NCBI GenBank assembly: GCA_030637565.1
Contig: DAOWGG010000132.1
Coordinates: forward strand, 1-7,007
DNA from: Candidatus Peregrinibacteria bacterium
GTDB taxonomy: Bacteria; Patescibacteriota; Gracilibacteria; UM-FILTER-43-11
Direction of reading: 5' to 3'
Length of the DNA: 7,007 nucleotides
Below, one piece after another: positions 1 through 5,233 of the stretch. The translations under genes and the position numbers were made by a program. Numbering within the stretch: the first letter of the stretch is position 1; the number at the start of each line of letters is the position of its first letter. The notes under the pieces were generated by a model. It was not told the origin of the DNA. It saw nothing but the letters and a program-made list of their open reading frames with translations, and did not search any database.

Positions 1-1
1 A

Positions 2-1354
2 TCTTGGATCAATGCTAATTCTGGAATGCTTACTATTGATCAACCTTATGCTATAGTTTATCATACCGAAAATGCAAACGATATTTTTAGGAAACCTGAA
101 GAGGGAGTTTCCTTAACTGCCGATGTAACAACAGATAATTTTAGTTATTTGTGGCGTGATGAAGATGGGAATGTTTTAGAGGAGGCTTTACGAATTAAAA
201 ATGAATTGGGCAAAAAGCTTTATTTAACGATGAACGTTCATGCCCATGAGTATAAATTGAATTTTTTGGAGAAGGAGTTGGAGAATTTAACAAAACTTCA
301 TGAGAAAGGATTGTCTCCTGATGCTATTTTGGTTTCGGATGTGGGGGTTTTAGCAATCATTCAAGAGAAATGTCCTTGGATTCCGATTCACATCAGCACT
401 CAGGCGAATATTCTCAATTCAGCCGGTATTGCCTTTTGGGCTAAGCAGGGTTCTGAGCGTGTGGTTTTAGGGCGAGAGGCTAGCTTGCGTGAAGTAAAAA
501 AAATCCGTGAAGAGCTTGCTGCAAAAGGAATTGAAGTTGAGATCGAAGGGTTCGTTCATGGAGCGATGTGCATGGCTTATAGCGGGCGATGTTTACTTTC
601 TAGTTTTATGACCAGCCGTGATGCTAATGAAGGAATGTGCGCTCATTCTTGTCGATGGAACTATAAGGTTTATTTAGAAGAAGAGCTACGACCTGGAGAA
701 ATGATTCCGATTGAGGAGGATGATAATGGAACTTACATTATGAGTTCTAAGGATATGTGCATGGTGGAACACTTGAAAGATTTGATTGATGCTCGCGTGG
801 ATTCTCTGAAGATTGAAGGGCGACATAAAAGTATTTATTACACTGCGATTGTCAGCCGTATTTACCGACAAGGCTTGGATTTAGCTATGGAAGGAAAGCC
901 AGCCACCCCTGAAATCTTGGAATTGGTGGAATCAATTAATACCCGCGGTTATTTTACGGGATTTTGGTACGGAAAACCGGGAGCTGAAGGGCAAAAATAT
1001 GAAACTCGAAACGATTATAATGAACACTTTTGTTTTGCAGGTGCTATCCGAAAAATAGAGGGGGATGATATGGTTTTGGAGGTTAGAAATACTCTTAAAA
1101 AAGGAGATGAGTTAGATATTATTACCCCAACCGAGAATATTCATTTGATATTGGGTGATTTTGCGAATGCGGCAAATGACGAAAAAATTGAAGTGGCTCA
1201 TCCGGGACAAGGGTTTTCTATTAAACTTAAGACACCTGATGGAGCTCAAGAAGGCTTCATTATTCGTAAAAAACTCAAGCCAGAGGACTTGGTGAAAAAT
1301 CGAAAAAAGACGGAAGTAAAAATTAAGGACTGTAAAAATTCGGCTTGTTCATAG
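2..1354 (+). CDS. Peptidase U32 family protein (RlhA/TrhP/UbiU-type), 5' partial
   Basis: Numbering is from the Met at base 26. Residues 174-192 (EGFVHGAMCMAYSGRCLLS) match the U32 signature E-x-F-x2-G-[SA]-[LIVM]-C-x4-G-x-C-x-[LIVM]-S exactly. Cys182, Cys189, Cys205 and Cys245 have spacing close to the four Fe-S ligands known in UbiU (169, 176, 193, 232); Cys209 is an alternative. 'ISTQANILNS' (123-132) and 'VVLGREASL' (146-154) are typical of the family barrel, and residues 305-415 resemble the U32 C-terminal beta domain. Characterised relatives (RlhA, TrhP, UbiU/V) carry out oxygen-independent hydroxylation of rRNA, tRNA or ubiquinone precursors; RNA hydroxylation is the most likely role here, by inference. 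The Met at 26 has no Shine-Dalgarno at proper spacing, the frame stays open to base 2, and the expected opening (ELLAPAG, then GADAVY) is missing, so the gene probably begins left of the window. Stop is TAG. Confidence 0.9.
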   Translation, partial: SWINANSGMLTIDQPYAIVYHTENANDIFRKPEEGVSLTADVTTDNFSYLWRDEDGNVLEEALRIKNELGKKLYLTMNVHAHEYKLNFLEKELENLTKLHEKGLSPDAILVSDVGVLAIIQEKCPWIPIHISTQANILNSAGIAFWAKQGSERVVLGREASLREVKKIREELAAKGIEVEIEGFVHGAMCMAYSGRCLLSSFMTSRDANEGMCAHSCRWNYKVYLEEELRPGEMIPIEEDDNGTYIMSSKDMCMVEHLKDLIDARVDSLKIEGRHKSIYYTAIVSRIYRQGLDLAMEGKPATPEILELVESINTRGYFTGFWYGKPGAEGQKYETRNDYNEHFCFAGAIRKIEGDDMVLEVRNTLKKGDELDIITPTENIHLILGDFANAANDEKIEVAHPGQGFSIKLKTPDGAQEGFIIRKKLKPEDLVKNRKKTEVKIKDCKNSACS

Positions 1355-1399
1355 GGTATTTTGTATTTTGGGGGAATAAAGAAGTACTTGCTTAGACCC

Positions 1400-1428
1400 T
1401 TGACATCCTTCTTTTTTTACGCTAGGTT
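1400..1428 (+). promoter_or_regulatory. Putative sigma70-type promoter upstream of the 85-residue gene
   Basis: A perfect -35 hexamer TTGACA (1400-1405) is followed after 17 bases by TAGGTT (1423-1428), a weak -10 matching TATAAT at three positions. Transcription would start near 1435 and give a leader of about 26 nt before the ATG at 1461. The only open frame it can serve is that small gene, which supports the gene's reality. Confidence 0.5.
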
Positions 1429-1460
1429 GCTACCTTAGTTAGAGATTAACCCTCCTCCAC

Positions 1461-1718
1461 ATGCCAACTGAAAATCCTACGTCATCGATGACTCCCCCTG
1501 CTCCAAAACCCCCTAGCAAATGGGCTTTGTGGGCTAAGGCTCGTGAAGAACAAGCAGGCAGTCTTATTGAAAGAACTGCTACCTCCGTTCGAGACAATGT
1601 TTCAAGCCTTGTCCGTGAAACTTTTAAAACTGAAGACATTGATTCGCGTGAAGCTGTAAAATCAGTTTTATTTACAGGAAGCTTAGCAACTGCAGCTGTA
1701 ACAGGCACGATACTTTAA
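1461..1718 (+). CDS. Hypothetical 85-residue protein
   Basis: I do not recognise this protein. It has a Pro/Ser/Thr-rich N-terminus (residues 1-20, with the PAPKPP run at 13-18), a charged and probably helical middle (about 21-65, containing WALWAKAREEQ and SVRDNVSSLVRETF), and a small uncharged Ala/Gly/Thr/Leu tail (about 68-85) too short to be a confident membrane helix. No Cys or catalytic motif is present. The plus-strand frame is preferred over the 89-codon opposing frame (1708-1439) because its codons resemble the neighbours (GAA, AAA, ACT, GCT) and a TTGACA promoter lies upstream. There is no Shine-Dalgarno: the bases before ATG read CCCTCCTCCAC, similar to the anti-SD itself. An internal ATG at 1488 would give a 76-residue product but also lacks an SD. 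It is convergent with the tRNA gene that follows. Confidence 0.55.
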   Translation: MPTENPTSSMTPPAPKPPSKWALWAKAREEQAGSLIERTATSVRDNVSSLVRETFKTEDIDSREAVKSVLFTGSLATAAVTGTIL

Positions 1719-1758
1719 CAAAAAACCACTTAGCAGAATGCCATGAGGTGAAGTCGAA

Positions 1759-1834
1759 TGGTGGGTCAGCCGGGGCTCGAACCCGGGACAAATAGCTTAA
1801 GAGGCTACTGCTCTACCAACTGAGCTACTGACCC
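1759..1834 (-). tRNA. tRNA-Lys (anticodon CUU)
   Basis: Read on the minus strand, a full cloverleaf folds. The acceptor stem is GGGTCAG (1834-1828) with CTGACCC (1769-1763), the discriminator is A at 1762, and the 3' CCA is encoded (1761-1759). The D stem is GCTC/GAGC around the loop AGTTGGTA. The anticodon stem GTAGC/GCTAT closes the 7-nt loop CTCTTAA, placing CTT at positions 34-36, so it reads AAG (Lys). A TTGTC variable loop and the T arm CCGGG-TTCGAGC-CCCGG follow. Total length is 76 nt with CCA. It lies 36 bp downstream of the LPXTG-protein gene on the same strand, so it may be co-transcribed. A T6 run on the minus strand at 1725-1720 may help end transcription, but I see no convincing stem before it. 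Confidence 0.97.
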
Positions 1835-1870
1835 TTTTTTTAGCGAGCAAAGGGTATCACAGCCTCCTTT

Positions 1871-2440
1871 TTAGTTCAAGTTGTGTTTTCGAATCAGAAC
1901 TCCGGCTCCAACTAAGCTTCCCAGTAGGATCAAACTCATTCCACCACCGGTGGAAGGCAATTGATTTGGAGATGGGCTTTCATCTTCATAGAAATGAATA
2001 TATCGAGTGACTTCTATTTGCTGGACGGGCTCGCTTGGAGTCGCTGCAAATTGAGATGTTGGATAGTTTTGAAGACAAGCGGTTTCGGCTGAGTTAAGTG
2101 TATAGCCAACAGGACAGACTTTGACTGGCCTTGCTTCTTGCGCTACATAATCTTTATTACAAACCCAAGTTTCGAGTCCTTTATTATATTTCCAATTACA
2201 ACCATAAGTTTCCTGTGTATAACGATCGTAATGAAGATTTGGACGACTGGCACGCTCGATATCGGCTCGATTTTTGAGCTTTAACCTTAAATTCCCGTTG
2301 TAATAATCGGGATTTTCAGGGTGAAACGGAGAATCTTTGTAGTTGTTGGAATAATTATGATGTGCGTTGGCTACGGGAGAATATGTGATACCAACAGACA
2401 AAATAATTGTAACAATGAGGGCTGTGAATAGTTTTTTCAT
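1871..2440 (-). CDS. Secreted small protein with LPXTG sortase-anchoring signal
   Basis: The 189-residue product has a Sec signal peptide: MKK start, hydrophobic core about 5-20, and a likely AxA site VANA^HH after residue 26. It also has a complete C-terminal cell-wall sorting signal: LPSTG at 161-165, a hydrophobic stretch about 168-183, and the tail RKHNLN. Sortase would cut between Thr164 and Gly165. The mature part starts His/Asn/Tyr-rich (27-50). It then carries four Cys at 81, 94, 109 and 122 arranged as two C-X12-C units (CNWKYNK... and CPVGYTL...), which fits two disulfide loops outside the cell. A Ser/Pro-rich spacer (about 134-160) precedes LPSTG. I do not recognise the central domain. 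No sortase gene is in the window. A strong promoter (TTGACA-N17-GATAAT) lies upstream, but no Shine-Dalgarno precedes the ATG. Confidence 0.9.
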   Translation of the reverse strand: MKKLFTALIVTIILSVGITYSPVANAHHNYSNNYKDSPFHPENPDYYNGNLRLKLKNRADIERASRPNLHYDRYTQETYGCNWKYNKGLETWVCNKDYVAQEARPVKVCPVGYTLNSAETACLQNYPTSQFAATPSEPVQQIEVTRYIHFYEDESPSPNQLPSTGGGMSLILLGSLVGAGVLIRKHNLN

Positions 2441-2462
2441 AGTGAAACAAAATTAGGCGATT

Positions 2463-2491
2463 ATTATCCACCATTTTTTAACAAATGTCAA
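2463..2491 (-). promoter_or_regulatory. Strong sigma70-type promoter for the LPXTG-protein gene
   Basis: On the minus strand a perfect TTGACA (2491-2486) is separated by exactly 17 bases from GATAAT (2468-2463), which matches five of six consensus bases. Transcription should begin near 2456, leaving a leader of about 16 nt before the start codon at 2440. This is one of the best promoter matches in the window. Confidence 0.75.
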
Positions 2492-2495
2492 TAAA

Positions 2496-2524
2496 TTGTT
2501 GTTTGCTAAAAATTAGTCTAAAAT
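2496..2524 (+). promoter_or_regulatory. Putative divergent promoter for the SdpI-like operon, predicted leaderless
   Basis: TTGTTG (2496-2501), a 17-base spacer, then TAAAAT (2519-2524), five of six to the -10 consensus. The -10 ends six bases before the ATG at 2531, so the usual start point falls on or next to the A of ATG and the mRNA would have no leader. The -35 element lies four bases from the opposing -35 at 2486-2491. Confidence 0.5.
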
Positions 2525-2530
2525 AAAGGT

Positions 2531-3166
2531 ATGAAAAAAATACATATTCCAATCATATTTATTATTCTACTTTCCTTTGGGCTGGCTGCCTATTTTTACC
2601 CTGATATGCCGGATCAAATGGCAAGTCATTGGAACGCTCAGGGAGAGGTGGATGGAACAATGAGTAAGTGTTGGGCGCTCTATTTAATGCCCGGAATCAT
2701 GGCTTTTTTATATTTGATATTTTTAGTGATCCCCAAAATCGACCCACTTAAAAAGAATATTCAAAAATTCAGAGCTTGGTTTGATGGGTTCATTTTACTT
2801 ATGACGACTTTTCTTCTCTATATTTACCTTTTGACGATTGCTTGGAATTTGGGATATGAATTTAATATGACACTAATGATGCTCCCTGCGATTGGAATTC
2901 TTTTTGTTTTTATTAGCTACCTACTTCAAAATGCCAAACGCAATTGGTTTATTGGAATTCGAACTCCATGGACACTGAGTAGCGACCTGGTATGGAAAAA
3001 GACACATCACTTGGGTGCCATACTGTTTAGAGTTTCTGGATTGATCATTATTTTTAGTGTGTTTTTCCAGGATTATGCAATTTGGATTGTTCTGATTGCA
3101 GCTCTTTTTTCTGGGCTTTACCCACTGATTTATTCTTATTTTGAATACGAAAAAGAGAAAAAATGA
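2531..3166 (+). CDS. SdpI/DUF1648 family integral membrane protein
   Basis: At 211 residues it has the length and layout of two-domain SdpI-like proteins. The N-terminal DUF1648 half shows YPDMPDQMASHWNAQGEVDG at 23-42, with the conserved P-x-x-P and the HW...G...D pattern. The C-terminal SdpI half shows NWFIGIRTPWTLSS (138-151) followed by VWKKTH (154-159). About six membrane helices are apparent: 5-22, 49-68, 86-107, 112-133, 162-179 and 183-201. In Bacillus subtilis SdpI gives immunity to the SDP toxin and also acts as a signal receptor; most homologues, including this one, have no assigned substrate, and no toxin-like gene is adjacent. The gene ends in TGA inside an ATGA overlap with the glycosyltransferase gene, indicating one operon and probable translational coupling. 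Only AAAGGT abuts the ATG, too close for a normal Shine-Dalgarno. Confidence 0.92.
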   Translation: MKKIHIPIIFIILLSFGLAAYFYPDMPDQMASHWNAQGEVDGTMSKCWALYLMPGIMAFLYLIFLVIPKIDPLKKNIQKFRAWFDGFILLMTTFLLYIYLLTIAWNLGYEFNMTLMMLPAIGILFVFISYLLQNAKRNWFIGIRTPWTLSSDLVWKKTHHLGAILFRVSGLIIIFSVFFQDYAIWIVLIAALFSGLYPLIYSYFEYEKEKK

Positions 3167-4266
3167 ATATTCTTTTTTATACTGACACCCCTAATTACGG
3201 GGGAGCTGAAAAGCAGATGGCATTACTTGCCAAACACTTAAAGATGCTCGGACATCGGGTTTCTTTGGCTTGCGGGGCGTATTCGATTCTTAAACAACGA
3301 CGATTGGAATTGGATGAAATATATGAAAATACTTATTTATTACCGACTATTCATAAGCATGACCCTCGGCATTACAGCAAATTAAAACAATTATTAAAAA
3401 GGGAGAAGTTTGATTTAATCCATATTCACTTGTGGAATCCAGGATCCTGTCGATATGCTTTTTGGGCTGCAGATCATACTAAAATTCCAGTGGTAACGAC
3501 CGAACATGACCCCTTTGAACTGACTGGATTGAAACATAAAATCAAGCGGATGTGTTTGGATCGATCCGATCAGATCATCGCCATCAGTATGGACAACTTT
3601 GGACAACTTAGCCACTATGGCGAAGGTGTGAAAAAGCGCTTAAACTTGGTACATAACGGGATTGAGTTAGACAAATATTTAGACAATCACGACAAGGTGT
3701 CCATACCTGTCCAAAAAGGAGACCTGCCTGCCGGTAGGCCAGGTTTGGTGATCACTTGCATTGCTGAACTGCATGAACGGAAGGGTCAGAAGTATCTGAT
3801 TGAAGCATTTAAAAAATTGCAGACCAATATGCCCACGCTTCATTTAGTATTGGTGGGTACTGGACCTAATGAGAAGGAATTAAAAAATAAATATGGAGAC
3901 ATAACCAATCTTCACTTTCTGGGTTGGCGAGAAGATATTCCACAAATTCTAAAAGCATCAGATATCTTTGTTTTACCAAGCTTAAGAGAAGCCTTCGGGC
4001 TTGTTCTATTAGAAGCAATGGCCAGCGGAGTGATTGTTGTTGCAACGGATAATGGGGGCACAACGGACATTATTGATGATGGGAAGAGTGGTTATTTAGT
4101 TTCTCCAGGTAATTCAGACAAGCTGGAGCGAATCATCCGCACCATTCTGACTAACCCTGATCAAAAACGAGACATTGAAAAAGCAGCCTTAGAACGAGTA
4201 AAAAACCACTTTACTGCAAGGGTGATGGCAGAAAGGACTGTGGAGGTATACAAAAAAGTCCTCTAA
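3163..4266 (+). CDS. Family 4 glycosyltransferase (GT-B fold)
   Basis: This 367-residue protein has the full length and order of GT4 enzymes. It opens with MNILFYTDTPNYGGAEKQM, the N-terminal Rossmann strand plus the GGAE acceptor-side loop. DLIHIHLW is at 84-91 and the interdomain VHNGIELDKY at 163-172. The nucleotide-sugar half has ELHERKGQKYLIEAF (202-216), where the usual R of the R-x4-K pair is Glu202 while Lys208 remains. VLVGTGPNEKEL (229-240) and the E-x7-E motif (Glu276 and Glu284 in REAFGLVLLEA) follow. It has no membrane helix and probably works at the inner face of the membrane, transferring a sugar to an envelope lipid or polysaccharide; donor and acceptor cannot be read from sequence. 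An extra segment (about 183-194) in the linker is encoded partly by a palindromic repeat. Translation is coupled to the upstream gene through ATGA. Confidence 0.93.
   Translation: MNILFYTDTPNYGGAEKQMALLAKHLKMLGHRVSLACGAYSILKQRRLELDEIYENTYLLPTIHKHDPRHYSKLKQLLKREKFDLIHIHLWNPGSCRYAFWAADHTKIPVVTTEHDPFELTGLKHKIKRMCLDRSDQIIAISMDNFGQLSHYGEGVKKRLNLVHNGIELDKYLDNHDKVSIPVQKGDLPAGRPGLVITCIAELHERKGQKYLIEAFKKLQTNMPTLHLVLVGTGPNEKELKNKYGDITNLHFLGWREDIPQILKASDIFVLPSLREAFGLVLLEAMASGVIVVATDNGGTTDIIDDGKSGYLVSPGNSDKLERIIRTILTNPDQKRDIEKAALERVKNHFTARVMAERTVEVYKKVL
3722..3744. repeat. GC-rich palindromic repeat inside the glycosyltransferase gene
   Basis: ACCTGCCTG (3722-3730), loop CCGG, TAGGCCAGGT (3735-3744): a 9-bp hairpin with one bulged C and one G-T pair. 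It stands out by its GC content in an AT-rich gene. It is similar to CCTGCCTGCCGG-type dispersed palindromes that I recall from Patescibacteria genomes; that comparison is from memory. It is translated as DLPAGRPG (residues 187-194). Confidence 0.55.
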
Positions 4267-4269
4267 TAG

Positions 4270-4289
4270 ATTCCCGCCTGCGCGGGAAT
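4270..4289. repeat. Palindrome ATTCCC-N8-GGGAAT (dRS3-like) between convergent genes
   Basis: ATTCCCGC (4270-4277), loop CTGC, GCGGGAAT (4282-4289): a perfect 8-bp stem three bases after the glycosyltransferase stop. The 20-bp form ATTCCC-N8-GGGAAT is the consensus of the Neisseria dRS3 repeat, and similar palindromes are scattered in many genomes. No T run follows on either strand, so a classical intrinsic terminator is not supported, though the stem could stabilise 3' ends of the two converging transcripts. Confidence 0.65.
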
Positions 4290-4321
4290 GACAAAAGGAG
4301 CGTAAGAACGATAAAGATCGA

Positions 4322-4576
4322 TTATTTTTTCTTCGCTTGTTTTGCTGCTACCCCCTTTGCTTTCTCCATTACCATCATCATGATTTTGATAGGTTGCCAA
4401 AGATAGTGATTGAATAGATCAACGGTGTCTTTTGCCTTAGAGGTGACTTTTTTGACATTACTTAAAATACCAATGAGATGTGTTACCGCTACTATAAGTA
4501 CCAATAATAACAGCCCTCCACCTATTGATAGGACTAAATAAAGGATGTCTATTGGAGTTTTATACATTTCGAGCAT
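4322..4576 (-). CDS. Small membrane protein, hypothetical (84 residues)
   Basis: I do not recognise a family. A single hydrophobic helix spans about residues 11-39 (LYLVLSIGGG, then LLLLVLIVAV), followed by a charged, probably helical part (VKKVTSKAKDTVDLF) and a second hydrophobic patch (PIKIMMMVM, 62-70). The tail is Lys-rich and ends in KQAKKK. The layout of an N-terminal anchor plus cytoplasmic helical tail recalls DUF948-like proteins, but similarity is too weak to assign. It lies 67 bp after the 156-residue gene on the same strand and is probably co-transcribed; a weaker promoter of its own (TTGATT-N15-TAAAAT, 4628-4602) is possible. The start at 4576 lacks a Shine-Dalgarno; the internal Met4 (4567) is no better. 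It converges on the glycosyltransferase gene. Confidence 0.7.
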   Translation of the reverse strand: MLEMYKTPIDILYLVLSIGGGLLLLVLIVAVTHLIGILSNVKKVTSKAKDTVDLFNHYLWQPIKIMMMVMEKAKGVAAKQAKKK

Positions 4577-4643
4577 GTTTTTGTTTTATTAATTTTAGTT
4601 TATTTTAACATATTTCCTCTTTAATCAAAAACAAAATTACCCG

Positions 4644-5114
4644 TTACTTCAGATTGGTTAGGTTGAAAATAGATTTCCAAAAAAGGCTTGATGCTTTGTC
4701 AGATATGGTAGGATCTTTTAATTTTATTTCTTCTTTGGGAGCGTTATCGCAAAATTCAATAATTTTTTGAATAGCGGAACGAACTGCCTCCATGGGCACT
4801 TCTGGGACAAGGCATAAATGCCTTTTATCTTCATTTTGCATCACCCTATCCACGTAATTACGACACCATTCTATTAGATGGGGTAATTCTGCACTTAGAA
4901 GCTCTTCTGTATGAGTTCTGATGGCGTCGATGGTCATTTCCTTGTTGTAACCAAGTGTGTCTAAATCTCTGACAGTGAGTGGCGTACCGGTTTTAAAATC
5001 TCTGAATTCCTTCCAGTCAGCCGCTTCAAATAACACGGCTCCATCGGTTATGGGCCACTCTGAGTCTTTTTCATAAATACAACGTGTCTTAAAAAGTTTA
5101 AATTGTGGATGCAT
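4644..5114 (-). CDS. Hypothetical cytosolic protein, 156 residues
   Basis: No family is recognised. There is no signal peptide or membrane helix. The N-terminal part (1-50) looks mixed beta/alpha with many aromatic residues (WPITDGAVLFEAADWKEF). The middle (about 58-95) is predominantly helical and acidic (THTEELLSAELPHLIEWCRN). A short LCLVPEVPME segment (100-109) leads to another helix (110-123) and a Lys/Ser-rich end. Four Cys (12, 84, 101, 122) are not arranged as an obvious metal site. The start at 5114 is the first ATG after a promoter (TTGACA-N16-TAAAGT) and three phased TTAACR repeats; no Shine-Dalgarno precedes it. It is likely the first gene of a two-gene unit with the small membrane protein, and is divergent from murJ. 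Regulated expression by an OmpR/PhoB-type protein is inferred from the upstream repeats only. Confidence 0.72.
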   Translation of the reverse strand: MHPQFKLFKTRCIYEKDSEWPITDGAVLFEAADWKEFRDFKTGTPLTVRDLDTLGYNKEMTIDAIRTHTEELLSAELPHLIEWCRNYVDRVMQNEDKRHLCLVPEVPMEAVRSAIQKIIEFCDNAPKEEIKLKDPTISDKASSLFWKSIFNLTNLK

Positions 5115-5119
5115 TTTTA

Positions 5120-5152
5120 ATCGTTAAATAATTGTTAAAGAATCGTTAAATT
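5120..5152 (-). promoter_or_regulatory. Three 11-bp-phased direct repeats, putative operator
   Basis: On the plus strand the units ATCGTTAAATA (5120), ATTGTTAAAGA (5131) and ATCGTTAAATT (5142) are spaced exactly 11 bp apart. Read on the minus strand they give TTAACR-N5-TTAACR-N5-TTAACR. Direct hexamers with 11-bp periodicity are typical of OmpR/PhoB-family binding sites, and TTAACA is the half-site of B. subtilis PhoP. The array lies between the predicted transcription start (about 5162) and the ATG at 5114, a position that would favour repression. Confidence 0.5.
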
Positions 5153-5168
5153 ATTTAATAAGAACTTT

Positions 5169-5196
5169 ACTTTAACTATTTATTCTAATCTGTCAA
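5169..5196 (-). promoter_or_regulatory. Putative promoter for the 156-residue gene
   Basis: On the minus strand a perfect TTGACA (5196-5191) is followed after 16 bases by TAAAGT (5174-5169), four of six to the -10 consensus. Predicted transcription start is near 5162, giving a leader of about 48 nt that contains the three phased repeats. No comparably good plus-strand promoter for murJ is visible in this gap. Confidence 0.5.
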
Positions 5197-5215
5197 CTTA
5201 AAGCTGTACTCATGA

Positions 5216-5231
5216 TACCCTCATCGGGGTA
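5216..5231 (+). promoter_or_regulatory. Small hairpin covering the only SD-like run of murJ
   Basis: TACCC (5216-5220) pairs with GGGTA (5227-5231) around a six-base loop. The GGGG at 5226-5229, four bases before the murJ ATG, is the only Shine-Dalgarno-like run there and is mostly inside the stem. The stem has only five pairs, so an effect on translation is speculative. Confidence 0.25.
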
Positions 5232-5233
5232 AA

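Noticed and set aside
1439..1708. Minus-strand 89-codon frame opposite the 85-residue gene
   Set aside because: Its translation is low-complexity Ser/Arg/Val sequence without features, and the plus-strand frame has better codon use and a promoter.
1843..1868. Near-perfect Shine-Dalgarno (AAAGGAGG, minus strand) followed by GTG and a six-codon frame before the tRNA
   Set aside because: The frame stops after VIPFAR, the spacing of two bases is too short, and the sequence lies in the short gap between a gene end and a tRNA. Chance is the simplest explanation.
2531..3166. Alternative genetic code with UGA as glycine
   Set aside because: No in-frame UGA occurs in any of the genes, and UGA ends the SdpI-like gene at the expected family length inside an ATGA overlap.
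3415..4063. Minus-strand frames within the glycosyltransferase gene
   Set aside because: They overlap conserved GT4 motifs on the plus strand and show no protein-like features.
4312..4330. CGAT-AAAG-ATCG stem followed by a T-rich run as terminator of the glycosyltransferase operon
   Set aside because: Four base pairs is too weak; the T run is part of the coding end of the convergent gene.
5190..5219. Plus-strand promoter for murJ (CTGTCA with GATACC)
   Set aside because: Both hexamers match the consensus poorly, and the overlapping minus-strand TTGACA explains the similarity.
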